Shown: piece after piece, positions 33,747-44,558 of the stretch | How the letters are laid out: each line of letters opens with the position of its first letter | Position numbering within the stretch: position 1 is the stretch's first letter | Assembly: GCA_035578155.1 (NCBI GenBank) | Contig: JAPWDM010000008.1 | Location: 28,979,280 to 29,043,279, forward strand | Direction: 5' to 3' | Origin: Brachynemurus nebulosus | Lineage: Eukaryota > Arthropoda > Insecta > Neuroptera > Myrmeleontidae | Length of the DNA: 64,000 bases | The notes under the pieces: model-generated | Seen by the model: the letters and a program-made list of their open reading frames with translations, nothing else | Database searches by the model: none | What the model was told of the DNA's origin: nothing | Position numbers and translations under genes: made by a program

Positions 33747-33830
33747 ATGTTTAATTGTTGTGTTTTATCGTGCAAAAGCGACAATAGAGTAAAAACAGAA
33801 GGAAAAAACCCAATTACGTTTCATAGATGA
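33747..33830 (+). pseudogene. THAP zinc-finger N-terminal fragment
   Basis: 28 codons starting MFNCCVLSCKSDN and ending ITFHR before TGA. The start M-x-x-C-x-x-x-x-C, basic spacer and terminal FHR match the N-terminal C-x(2-4)-C half of a THAP domain, where FHRFP normally follows. The C2CH His, AVPTIF-type box and rest of a protein are absent. It may be a stranded first exon of a THAP transposase-derived gene or a pseudogene. There is no good splice donor before the stop. It lies about 190 bp right of the hAT element and about 560 bp upstream of Tom20. Confidence 0.5.
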
Positions 33831-34394
33831 GTAGAAATCATGTTTTAAAAATTAAATATGGGTATCCGCCATTTTATAATGTTATACACATGGGTGTCTA
33901 AACAAAATTCTTATGTATTTTTTATGTATTTTTTTTATAGGTACATATAACTTTTATTTTCATTAAAAAACATCAAAAAACCAAAAAAAGTTTTTGTTAC
34001 TGGCAAATACTTTGCTAAATATTCCTTTGTTCCCTATATTACTTTTAAAAAAATATCCCCTATTTAAAATTGTTAAGAGATCATAATGGTATTTTTTAGG
34101 TACGTATGCGGTTGTAAATGTGTGTGTAATGCTTCATTTCTGTAATATTCACACATACGAAATGCCGTCTCCACATACCTCCGTGTCGTAGATATAGTTG
34201 TGTACCATAGATACGGAAAATAGTACGTGTGGTTGGTATGTATTTATCGTATTTATGGCATGTAAATGTGTTTATTGTATCTATGTTTAGATTCCAGTTT
34301 TACCAATCACTCTTTTTATAAATTAAAAAGGTTAGGTTGACAAGTATAATTAAATTTTACTCATTTAAAAGGGATTATATAAATTAAATTCATT
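33831..34394. promoter_or_regulatory. Upstream region of Tom20
   Basis: AT-rich, holding the presumed promoter and 5' UTR of Tom20. I see no convincing TATA/initiator pair. The short sequence before the ATG (ATTCATTATGG) has a purine at +4. Confidence 0.35.
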
Positions 34395-37040
34395 ATGGAA
34401 ATTTCAAAAACGGCTATTGGAATTGCTGCTGGAGTGTGTGGTACAATATTTTTAGGCTACTGCATATATTTTGATAAACAAAGACGTAGTCATCCTGACT
34501 TCAAAAAGAAATTACATGAAAGTAAGTTATTTTTAACAATTATGTATTTTGTTTTTTACTTATTTATGTAAATATTTTTTTTTTGTAGAACGAAAAGCCA
34601 AAAAGCATGCATCGTCAGGACAAACAGCTCGTGGTATATCAAATATGCCAGATCTTAAGGATCATGAAGCTGTTCAAAGATTTTTCTTGCAAGAAGTGCA
34701 ATTAGGCGAAGAAATGCTAGCAACTGGAGAATTAGAGCAAGGAGTTGAACATCTTGCAAACGCTGTAGCTGTTTGTGGTCAACCACATCAGTTACTACAG
34801 GTAAATAGATATATTTTTGAATGTAAAATTTTATTGCTTCTTAATATGTACATATTTTTTTTTTTAATTACGTAAATACTTTTTAATAAATATACTTTTA
34901 AAGGAGTCATTTCAAAAATTAGTCTCGTATCATCATCTGTTTCCATTTTTTATTACTTTCACTTTATCATTGATGCATTAAATTTATGCTTATTTTTTAT
35001 ATTGGTAACTCTAATGAACACTAATTGAATATATGTATTATCTCATGCTTACGAATTATGGTAGAAAATCAGAAGGCTATAAAATTTGTGAAATTAGCAA
35101 ACATAACGGTTACAGCTTAAAATTATTTAAAAATGTATATACGATTCGATTTTTAGAATTAAAAGTTTGGCGAATCGTTTAGTTTTTTTATTTTTTATTT
35201 ATTTAATTATTCTATTAATCTATCTGTCAGTGAAGTTTTAAAGTAACATGTTAAATTGATAATGCAATTTATTATCTCCTTTTATGAGTATAACGAGTTA
35301 ACTCGTTCAATAGATACGCAATCTAAATTGCTTGACACGATACGTTGACGGTTTACGAAATGTCATTATTTCTGATTCATTTCATTTTTTGTTTGCAAGA
35401 AAATGTGTTATTACTATTATTGGTAACAATTAACGCTTTGCGCTTATAAGACATGTCTAGCATGACAAGGTGGTTGGGCAATTAGCTCAACCATATTTTA
35501 CATTTAAACATTAAAATCTGGGTCTGTGGACAATAAATAGTGTTGAACCAACTTTTAAAAGTAACAAATCTAACAAAAAGAGCATTTAAAACATTTAATT
35601 CGAACTTTAAAAAAAAAGGTTGCAAGTTTTTTTTTTTTAAAAATAGGCATAAAAATCATGCATCATATCATATTGTGTCATATGTCTTACCAGCTAGCCG
35701 AGAAACACGTTTATTTTTGCTTGGGTGCAAAGAGTTAAATGTCCCTAGTGGGCGTTTGTGGAACTAACGTATGACAGATACTTTCCGCCAGCTGAGTGAT
35801 AAATGTATGTACCGGGTTTAGTTATTTAATTGCTTTATAAAAGTTTCACGGCAATTTTGTTGGATATTTACAAGACATTAAATAATACTACAACACCCCT
35901 TCGCTTGGGTGAAGTTTTTTTAAAAGTAGAATGTTTCTGTGTTAGTACCAAAAAACGAAATTCCAGTAATGTAAAATGTCGGCAGTTTAAATCATATACC
36001 GCACATACGCCCAATTTACGTGAAAACTTGATAAAATTGTTCTGTCATGTTTATATGTTAGTTAGGCGACTCGCCACTAGGGAATCTTTTTATTTGCCAA
36101 TTAAAAATTATTAATGAAAATCAGTCTCTAGTACTCATAATTTTTAATCATAGATTATGCTTCTTAACTTTGTATAAAAATGCTGGCCAGAAAATTTTGT
36201 TACCCTAACGTTAGCTAACGGAGCTTCCATCGTTACAAACCAGAGGGCTCTGATTCAAAAAATTAATGCACGTTATTTCATGGTTTTTGTATAAATACTT
36301 CACAGTATAAATACTTAGCTTCTGAAATATAACCACATTCAAAGATTATGGAATAAAAACAATCAGTCACCATGTTAGAAATTGTTGTTTTAATATCTAA
36401 TTCATGTTAATTTTTTGAATGCGAGCCCTCAGGTTTGTAACGGTGTAAGCTTTGTTACGTAACGTTAGGCTAACAAAATTTTCTGGCGAACGCCAGCATT
36501 GTGGCAATTTGAGTCAAAAAATTCAATTCCATCATTCGAGGGGTTAAATCAGGGCTTCTTAAATTATGGGTTGCCTAATCAATAAATTCTTACAAAATAC
36601 TTATATATCTCTACTTGGGGTCGCAAATGAAAAAAGTTTAAGAAGCCCTGGGTTAAATAATAATTTTGTAAAGCTAGGGAAATGGATTATCATCAGTAAC
36701 ACAAAACCGTGAAACATGCTGAAAGAAACTTCGTAACGTTCATAGTACTCCTTTTTCTTTGCTTTTGAAATGTTACTTTAAAAGATCATCTACAGATATC
36801 AGCAAAAGATTGTCCCAAAGCTGCTTTGTTACGTAAAATTACTCATTAAAAGGAATTCATTAATTTTATGTTTAACACTTTTAAAATGTTATCCGAATTA
36901 TATTCTTATTTTTCTAGGTTTTGCAACATTCATTACCACCTCAAGTGTTCCACATGCTGTTACAAAGAATGCAAGGTTTAGGCTCGCAAATTCGTGCTGG
37001 CGCATCAAACACGGAAATTACTGTTGAAGATGTTGAATAA
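34395..37040 (+). CDS. Tom20: Mitochondrial import receptor subunit TOM20
   Basis: Outer-membrane receptor of the TOM complex that binds presequences of nuclear-encoded mitochondrial preproteins and passes them to the import pore. Exons join(34395-34521, 34589-34800, 36918-37040) give 153 aa with all GT-AG junctions (animal family about 145-150 aa). Residues 6-26 (starting TAIGIAAGVCG, ending CIYF) form the N-terminal membrane anchor, followed by the basic FDKQRRSHPDFKKKL stretch that keeps the body in the cytosol. The single TPR-like receptor core spans about residues 68-122 with FFLQEVQLGEEML and GVEHLANAVAVCGQP, then LPPQVFHMLLQRM. The C-terminus is acidic (TVEDVE). The ATG is chosen because it gives the conserved anchor. 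A polyadenylation signal AATAAA is at 37193-37198. Intron 2 (2.1 kb) holds three transposon remnants. Confidence 0.96.
35434..35734. mobile_element. piggyBac-like MITE, TTAA target, copy 1
   Basis: 301 bp between TTAA sites (35430-35433, 35735-35738). Ends CGCTTTGCGCTTATAAGACA and TGCTTGGGTGCAAAGAG, related inverted ends, with ACATGTCTAGCATGACAAGG inside the left and a matching CATATGTCTTACCAG block on the right. TTAA target is the hallmark of piggyBac. A second copy is at 61999-62425. Confidence 0.82.
36179..36500. mobile_element. Fold-back repeat in Tom20 intron 2
   Basis: Left ATGCTGGCCAGAAAATTTTG, CTAACGTTAGCTAACG and right TAACGTTAGGCTAACAAAAT TTTCTGGCG, CGCCAGCAT form inverted arms of about 55 bp. 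No ORF. Confidence 0.65.
36550..36650. mobile_element. Small hAT MITE with 8-bp target duplication
   Basis: 101 bp, with exact GGTTAAAT duplications at 36542-36549 and 36651-36658. Ends CAGGGCTTCTTAAA and TTTAAGAAGCCCTG are a perfect 14-bp inverted repeat. Confidence 0.93.
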
Positions 37041-37192
37041 AATTTTTGTTATTTTTTTTTCTAGAAATAGTAGTTTCTTCCTATTAAAAAAAATGTATTT
37101 TTTTCATAATAGAAAAACAATTTAATTATATAAATATATGCCTATTTCACCGATTTCTCACTAAAATGAAACCGGCACAGGCTTTATTGAAC

Positions 37193-37198
37193 AATAAA
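37193..37198 (+). terminator. Polyadenylation signal of Tom20
   Basis: AATAAA about 150 bp after the stop codon, followed by A/T-rich sequence. It is the first canonical hexamer in the 3' region. Confidence 0.55.
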
Positions 37199-37639
37199 AA
37201 TTTAATTGAATATGCTGAGTTTACACATACCTATTAAAATTGTTTTATAAATAAAAAAATGTTAATAAAAAAAAAAAAATAGAAAAATAATTTAAAATTT
37301 TAATAATCAGAGAATTTTATTTTATTTAACGAGCACAAAGATATTTTGTAATAATCGGAATATTTTTATTATTTTTATTTTGATCTAGATTTAGTTCTAA
37401 AAAGTCAAAAAAGAAAATAATAATAAAATGCAGCCCTTAAATAGAAAAATACGTATTTATTGTGTTCAATAAATCTAATTTTTCTTAGAGATTACTATCG
37501 GACACATTGTAAAAATTAATAATTTACAACAACTTACTAAATAGATACGTAGTAGTACGTTTTAGTGTATAAATTTTTTTCCCTGTTAATTAAAATGAAA
37601 AAATTATATATTTAAAAAAAAAAAATATTAACATTAACA

Positions 37640-38922
37640 ATTGAGGCGGTAAAAGTTAAAGTGGTGTAAGTCAAGTTAGTATCATTTTGAGAAAACAAGG
37701 GTTTTACTACAAAAACTATAAAAAAATTCCGGTATATTATTTTCGTACCAAATAGGCTTTAGTCTTAACGACAGATGGGTGTTGTATTTTCTCAGAAATT
37801 TTGAATCCTTAGAATAATGGTAGGGGTGAGTTCTTGGAGGCCGAATTGTCTTACACCACTTTTCCTGTAAACTAATTTCCCTTTCTGGTGATTTAAGAAA
37901 AAGTACTTAAATATTTAAAAAAAGGAAAATATTAATTATTAACAGAGAACTTTATAGGTACAGATATTATACAGATTACATTGCTTATTTTATAGTCTAA
38001 TCAAACAATCAAAAATGTATAAATTTTATAAAGAGATGTAAGTCCGACTTACACCACTATGGTTACCAACAAAAAGCCCTTATTATTTGATTTCTAAATT
38101 TAAACTGTCATCTGTGAGGAGAAAGTTGAATCTATGGGCCTATTCGTACTGCACTAAGTCAAAGTGTCTTGCTCTTACTTTTAAGAACATTATACTTGTT
38201 TTGAAGAACTTTTGTCTTACTTTGGAGATATTTGTATGTTCCTGTCTCACTTTCCGTGTTCTTGAGAGAAAGGTGAAGGATATGTACGATGTATACCGAA
38301 CGCTGTTACTGACTATAAACTATGTATGCTACAATCATCGTATCATAGAGATGTACACGATATGATTTTACTCACAGAGTACTAATTTAAATACAAGAGT
38401 AATATTGTACTAGATTTTAGATAAAATTTCTTGTTAATACAATAATACGTGAAAGTTTTTAAAAAATGTGTTGTTAATTATTTAGAATTTAGCTAATTCA
38501 CTTGAATGAATTTTTTTAATGAAAATTACTATTTTAAGTAATGGATTACTAGATTTTATATCCCCAATTAAACATTTATGCGTATATTTTAACTTGATAC
38601 TAGTCCTAATTTTACCACCAGAGACACGAGAGAGAATCTTTACGTCATCAATAATGTCTATTTTATTGGCCGATGAGATCAGACCGTGTGTAACCGGCTT
38701 TAATTAGGTATTTAAATCATGGGATACTTCGTATACATGTTTGATGTACTAAAAAATTCTTAATGAATAGTTTTAACCTTATATAAAGGCCAGGCCAATG
38801 ACGAGCAAAATTGTATTATTCATAATGCTAATTTCTTTATACCTATTAAAATTTTTGCCAGTTCAACATTTTACATTCAATTCTTATCAAAATTCTGTAC
38901 AATTCTTATTATAATAACAAAA

Positions 38923-38971
<49 letters not shown>

Positions 38972-39617
38972 GTATAAATAAATGAAATGAATTATATAAT
39001 TCAATTTATACAAATAAAAATTATATGAGAATTTTCTGTTATTTTATTTTTTAATTTTTTCTCGTTCCAATAAGAATATTCCTATTGTCATTAAAAACGC
39101 AACTTATTTTCATTAAAAAAATTCATTCAAGTGAATTAGCTAAATTCTAAATAATTAACAACACATTTTTTAAAAACTTTCACGTATTATTGTATTAACA
39201 AGAAATTTTATCTAAAATCTAGTACAATATTACTCTTGTATTTAAATTAGTACTCTGTGAGTAAAATCATATCGTGTACATCTCTATGATACGATGATTG
39301 TAGCATATATAGTTTATAGTCAGTAATAGCGTTCGGTATACATCGTACATATCCTTCACCCTTCTCTCAAGAACACGGAAAGTGAGACAGGAACATACAA
39401 ATATCTCCAAAGTAAGACAAAAGTTCTTCAAAACAAGTATAATGTTCTTAAAAGTAAGAGCAAGACACTTTGACTTGGTGCGGTACGAATAGGCCCAATG
39501 ACTTACACCATTTTCCGTCCTAACAAAATTAAATATGGAGATTACATTTTTTCCGTCATTTAAAAAAAAATTGAAAATGTGACTTACACCACTTTGCCTT
39601 TCATCGCCTCAATTATT
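37640..39617. mobile_element. Long-TIR element with ACTTACACCACT sub-terminal repeats
   Basis: Outer ends AATTGAGGCGGTAAAAG and the inverted CATCGCCTCAATT, then GTGGTGTAAGTC / GACTTACACCAC. ACTTACACCACT recurs inside at about 37849, 38048 and 39505. Large inner arms (38135-38527 and 39109-39497) are inverted copies about 97% identical by eye. An (AAT)n tract lies in the loop. No transposase is seen. Both open frames in the arms (38087-38365 and its mirror) are side products of the palindrome. Confidence 0.75.
38925..38971. repeat. (AAT)n microsatellite
   Basis: About 15 uninterrupted AAT units in the loop of the palindromic element. Confidence 0.95.
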
Positions 39618-39737
39618 AAGTTTCCTTTTATTAAATATTTTCAGAACGTTTCCTTTAAAAATATGACATTTTTGAGTTACAGACACAGAACCCTACCAAA
39701 CCAAACTAAAAACAGAATTGTGTGGTATGTCGGGAGC

Positions 39738-39951
39738 CATTTGTTGGCCTGTCACAGCTTAGGTGACCAGTCGTTCACAAGCTGTGTAAGAGCAACATGG
39801 ATTGTTGTATACCCAATTTCAAATACAATTGAGCATGAGTCATCTTTAAAGAATTAAATAATTCTTTTATTCGAAACAAATCAATCTTCTATTCTTTTCT
39901 AAAAAAAAAAAAAAAAAACTGGAAATTTAAAATTTACGCAAGTGCAATAAG
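39738..39951 (+). repeat. Dispersed repeat C, copy 2, with upstream shared block
   Basis: 39810-39951 matches repeat C copy 1 (25427-25562). The block before it (CATTTGTTGGCCTGTCACAG) also occurs at about 28485-28506, so parts of this family are scattered separately. Confidence 0.75.
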
Positions 39952-40170
39952 CGATGTATACACACACCATACACCATACACAAGCACAAAATCAGTGTAT
40001 ATATGTGAAAGGTTGTGATAATGTTGTGAGCTCGGTGAGGGAGAGAAATTTTTGGCTACGCTGTATCGCCAGTATATATAGAGATAGGGAAGACTGGATC
40101 TGTGATTGTAGATATTATCCTTTGATTCAACCAACCACCCTAATAGCCGGTGGTCCACCATATACATAAT

Positions 40171-40247
40171 GCTATTATTTACTCTGCCTCTGTTAACCGG
40201 ACAGCAATGTCACGCAAAAATTTGTCCAACTAACAGAGGCAGAGTAT
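40171..40247. mobile_element. Tiny fold-back element
   Basis: 77 bp with ends TACTCTGCCTCTGTTAACCG and the inverted AGTTGG...CTAACAGAGGCAGAGTA. TIR arms of about 24 bp around a loop of about 28 bp. The element type is unclear. Confidence 0.6.
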
Positions 40248-40404
40248 ATAATTTAGTATCCATAACTAATTTTTTAATTCAAAATTTTTTTGACTTTTTA
40301 AAAAAAAGAAAAAACTAAATTGCAAAATATGCGATTTTTATCAACAAAAGTCTTTTTTTAACATTATTGTAATTTAATGTAATTCACGCATTTTCTGTGG
40401 ACTG

Positions 40405-40442
40405 AAAAGGTGCTTCCGCGGCCTAGCGGTTGAGAAACACTG
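40405..40442. mobile_element. Solitary hAT-like terminus
   Basis: CTTCCGCGGCCTAGCGGTTGAGAAACACTG-type end (positions 40413-40442) is a typical hAT right terminus. No partner end or matching 8-bp duplication was found nearby, so the left part is lost or too diverged. Confidence 0.4.
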
Positions 40443-40639
40443 ACCTAGTGCATTATTTCTGTAAATATTATCTGTTACTTAAAATTTTATCTAGATAACG
40501 GTTAAATTATCTGTTATTTTTATCTAGATATTTTAAATTATGTTATCTATTATCTAGTCTAGATAATAAAATTCGATGCCTTGCCCAACACTGGTTATAC
40601 TATTGTTGTCGATCATAATAAACGCTGCAGGCTCCACTA

Positions 40640-40766
40640 CTTTTTAAGCGAATTTTCATTTTGGAAATTCACTTATTACAGCCGATACCATGAAAAGACC
40701 TGAGCCCAAGACTATAGCAGAAATTTGTTTTGAAGTCTCGAGAAACCGAAAATGACCACTAAAATT

Positions 40767-40860
<94 letters not shown>

Positions 40861-40975
40861 AATTTTAGTGGTCATTTTCGGATACCTGATACATTCGATT
40901 TTTGGAAGCCAAAATTTTGGTCAATTTTCGCCATTTTATGGTTTTTTTGCAAAATTTTGCCAGATTTCAACAACT
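40640..40975. repeat. Dispersed repeat D with a (TA)n tract at a palindrome centre
   Basis: Related to 14400-14640 (in the long-TIR element) by CTCGAGAAACC, TTTTGGAAGCC, AAATTTTGG and TTTTCGCCATTTT phrases. In this copy (TA)n at 40768-40858 is flanked on both sides by inverted CCGAAAATGACCACTAAAATTTG, whereas the related copy has only TGCATATATATG there. Confidence 0.75.
40768..40858. repeat. (TA)n microsatellite
   Basis: About 90 bp of TA at the symmetry centre of the surrounding inverted repeat. Confidence 0.97.
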
Positions 40976-41300
40976 TTTTTAACTCTTTAAATGATTAAGA
41001 CGACTTAACTCGTCCTGCAATATGACGGCTCAAAATGCTGTGATATGTATATGTATATTCACTGGTACAGATGCCGCCATCTGACAGATTTTCCGAAATA
41101 CGTTAGAATTCTAAATAATGTTCAATTTTATCAACAAGTTTAGTATAATTTATATTTTGTAAATTCCTGGGGTTCACTTTTTTTTTTCTTTTTCTTTTTT
41201 TGTAACTTTATCTGTTATACTTATCACTGGCAAAAAAAGTCCGGTATTTTGAGACAAAAAAATTTTTCCATATGGTTTGTTTAAAAGCGTTAAACTATCG
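40976..41300 (+). repeat. Dispersed repeat E, copy 1
   Basis: Shares AAATGATTAAGACGA, TTAACTCGTCCTGCAATATG, CCGCCATCT and GTTTAGTATAATTTATATTT, in that order, with 48985-50065. There the same sequence is split by an insertion of about 760 bp. Confidence 0.8.
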
Positions 41301-41618
41301 GAAAGGGCGTAAAAAATTACATAAGATAAGCTTTTAAAACATTGTTCTAAGTGAACTACCTTTTGAGAAAAATTAAGAATTATTGTTATTCATTAAAATT
41401 TATCATATATTAATCATTAAAATTTTATATGATTTAATAATATTTAATAATATATATTTAATTTTAATTTCAGTTACGAAAATTTTTTTGTAACATTTTT
41501 TTTAAAATCATGTACAACAACGATAACCCCTTGCGTACACAGAGGAAACCTGTAATTAGGGAGATTAGACACTGTAATGGTCAACGGGGTAATGAAAATG
41601 GTAACGCTTTGCCTGTAT
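41301..41618. other. No gene recognised
   Basis: AT-rich, up to the start of the long inverted repeat. Confidence 0.35.
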
Positions 41619-43838
41619 TGAAAGGGTATAGCGAGGTTTCAATGGCAAAACTGCCTTTGGGGCCGAGGTTCAAAATGATGTGTGCGATAGTAAGGGCTTT
41701 TGATATAAATACGATATATATAGGATTTAGCCCCTGACCTTGAACTTTTCTTGAGATATTCGAGAAAGTTCTCGCGGTGCAATACATTTTTTAAATTTTA
41801 ATATCTCGAAAACTATAAAAGCTAGAAATATAAACTAAACGGCAGTCGTTAGAGAATTGTCCAAGGTATATTACCTATTTTTTTCAGATTTTTGCGTGAC
41901 TATTATACGTGATAAATCAATAAAAATATTTTTCATTATTTTTTCTCGTACAGTTGTAATGAAGTGACACCTTTGAAAAAAATACAAAATATTGCTTATA
42001 CTATGTACTTACACTAAAAAAAGTTTGATCAAAATCAAAAGGGCGCTTTTTGAGAAATTAATAAAATACTGCCTTATTCTGTAATTCGCTCCTGACCACT
42101 ACGTGGTATATATTGTGCGTATCCGAATAAAAACTACTTACGTATGTGTTTATTTATTGTTGGTTACATTGTTTACAAAGGATAAAGAACCGAGCAGACC
42201 GGTACGACACACCGTAACAGCAGTAAAGTCATTATATTATCACCGGTCCTGGTTTGTCCTCATATTAAATCTGTTTACACGTTTTTGAGGAACTAACTGA
42301 ATTGATCGTCGTTCTCTTACAAAATTAATATAGTAAACGATTAAAATTTAATACCCCGTTAAATGATACAGTTTCAGAATACGTGAAAATTCGATCGTCC
42401 GTGCCAAATTCTTTACGAGAAGAAGTTGAAAAGCCAATGGTAACATCAAATGTGCTCGATTTTCCGCGACTTAAAGAACAGGATTTAAAAGTGTTATGTA
42501 CCCGTTTCTATCAACTCTCATTAACAATTTCTAATCTAACCGAAATAATTAACTTTTAAATCTTCTTAATTAACTAAATTAATCTTGAAATATCCAAATA
42601 TTATTAAATTCCATGTACGATCAGGGCATATAAATAATAAAAATTATGGCATTTTTACTGAATATGTTCCCAACAGTACTAGCATTGAATGTATTCAGCA
42701 CTATTGTTGTAATTGCTCATGTTGCTAAAAAATGTTTTCTTTAATAAACGGATGGTTTTAAGAATTAGTGTGTGGACTGACCGGGACACGTGACCGTCGC
42801 TGTCATATAATTTTATTGCACTACTTGACTTATACAAAAATCTCAAGTAGGTAATCTCTCTCAATCTGCGTACAATTAAAGTCAATTAGATATTGGGCTT
42901 CGATAAAGAAAATAAATACGTGTTTTGATCAATTTGTCATTTTTTAGCTCTTAATACTTATAAAGTATGCAATATAACTACTTTATTGCTATCACGATGT
43001 GTCGTACCAGTCAGTTCGGGCCCTAGCATTAACCATGAAGAGTATTATTTTTGCTAATTATTCTCTAAATATGTAGTGTACCCGTATGTCCATCAATATG
43101 ATCAGCACTATAAGCTGTACTATGACTATAAAAGTCGTCCAAATAAATAAATTAATTCAAACAGTTCCGCAAAAACGTGTAAACAGATTTAATATGAGGA
43201 CAAACCAGGACCGGTGATAATATAATGACTTTACTGCTGTTACGGTGTGTCGTACCGGTCTGCTCGGTTCTTTATCCTTTGTAAACAATGTAACCAACAA
43301 TAAATAAACACATACGTAAGTAGTTTTTATTCGGATACGCACAATATATACCACGTAGTGGTCAGGAGCGAATTACAGAATAAGGCAGTATTTTATTAAT
43401 TTCTCAAAAAGCGCCCTTTTGATTTTGATCAAACTTTTTTTAGTGTAAGTACATAGTATAAGCAATATTTTGTATTTTTTTCAAAGGTATCACTTCATTA
43501 CAACTGTACGAGAAAAAATAATGAAAAATATTTTTATTGATTTATCACGTATAATAGTCACGCAAAAATCTGAAAAAAATAGGTAATATACCTTGGACAA
43601 TTCTCTAACGACTGCCGTTTAGTTTATATTTCTAGCTTTTATAGTTTTCGAGATATTAAAATTTAAAAAATGTATTGCACCGCGAGAACTTTCTCGAATA
43701 TCTCAAGAAAAGTTCAAGGTCAGGGGCTAAATCCTATATATATCGTATTTATATCAAAAGCCCTTACTATCGCACACATCATTTTGAACCTCGGCCCCAA
43801 AGGCAGTTTTGCCATTGAAACCTCGCTATACCCTTTGT
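41619..43838. mobile_element. Long inverted repeat with nearly identical 0.67-kb arms
   Basis: Arms 41619-42286 and 43172-43838 are near-identical inverted copies. They encode the same spurious 61-65 residue frames in both directions (42103-42288, 43157-43354). Outer ends are AAAGGGTATAGCGAGGTTTC and its inverse. The 0.88-kb spacer has a coding-like fragment (42329-42559) and, near 42985, a diverged third piece of the arm (CGATGTGTCGTACCAG). The near-perfect arm identity implies recent formation or gene conversion between the arms. Confidence 0.8.
42329..42559 (+). pseudogene. Unidentified coding-like fragment in palindrome spacer
   Basis: An open frame of 77 codons without an obvious start. 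It includes TVSEYVKIRSSVPNSLREEV, then KPMVTSNVLDFPRLKEQDLK and VLCTRFYQLS. It has protein-like composition and balanced codons unlike the surroundings. It reminds me of the segment before the SWIM zinc finger in repeat-associated insect proteins (LDFP-x-L-x-x-x-x-L-x-x-L-x-x-x-x-YQ), from memory and uncertain. It probably derives from the element that owns the flanking arms. Confidence 0.4.
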
Positions 43839-44558
43839 AATGGTTGTAAGGTAAAATAAATGCAAGTGGATAGTTGATAAGTAATTAATATTTTATATTC
43901 TTCAAATTATTTAATTTATCTACAACACTTTTGATGTTATATTTTGTGTTATTTAAACTTATTGAAAATATGATAATAATAAACAATACGACTTAGATTT
44001 TGAAACTGTGACAATATTGTTTCGAACCGTCAGTTTATTTTCAACATCTGCGTTAAACTGTGTATGTGTGCGTAATCGAAGATAGAGATGTAAGGCACGT
44101 GACCCTGTTTCGCATACATATGTGTGATACCACAACGCTACGTGTGGGGGTTCTACAGTGCTAACAACAATCAAATCCATTGTTGTTTACCTGACCTACA
44201 CTCGGTGAATGCCACTGAGGCACTGACTACCTACGAATCTAAGGTACACAAAAATGCACACTGCAGATTTCATGATATACATAGTTGCTGAGTCTCCATT
44301 ACTCCGTGGTATTTACATTATTTCTGTGTTCTGTGGTGCGGTCCCAACATTACAAAACTTATGAAACGTCAAAAAACCACATGTACAATTTTTAAGGTTA
44401 AGGAACGTTTGTGATAGGAAACACGTACGGACGTACGGTGTCCAATCTGTCAATGTTTTATTATAAAATTGTATTCTTACCAATTCTTACTTATATACCT
44501 ATTGCTGAAATGAGTTACCAATAAAACCAGTTTAAATAATTACACAAATTATTTTACA
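43839..44558. other. Spacer and upstream region of Nle
   Basis: About 700 bp with no repeat recognised. It should hold the Nle promoter and 5' UTR. It is less AT-rich around 44040-44260, compatible with a promoter region, but I identify no specific element. Confidence 0.4.

Larger units (their letters stand above)
34801..36917 (+). other. Tom20 intron 2, filled with MITEs
   Basis: A 2.1-kb intron containing a piggyBac-like MITE (35434-35734), a fold-back repeat (about 36179-36500) and a small hAT MITE (36550-36650). The remaining sequence shows nothing recognisable. The open frames here (35540-36114) are not genes. Confidence 0.7.

Noticed and set aside
35540..36114. Open frames in Tom20 intron 2
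   Set aside because: They overlap a piggyBac-like MITE and AT-rich intron sequence and share no domain.
38087..38365. 92-codon open frame with hydrophobic stretches
   Set aside because: It lies in one arm of a palindrome, its mirror image exists in the other arm, and it has no homology I can recall.
42103..43354. Two almost identical 61-65 codon frames on opposite strands
   Set aside because: They are the two arms of the inverted repeat and not a duplicated gene.
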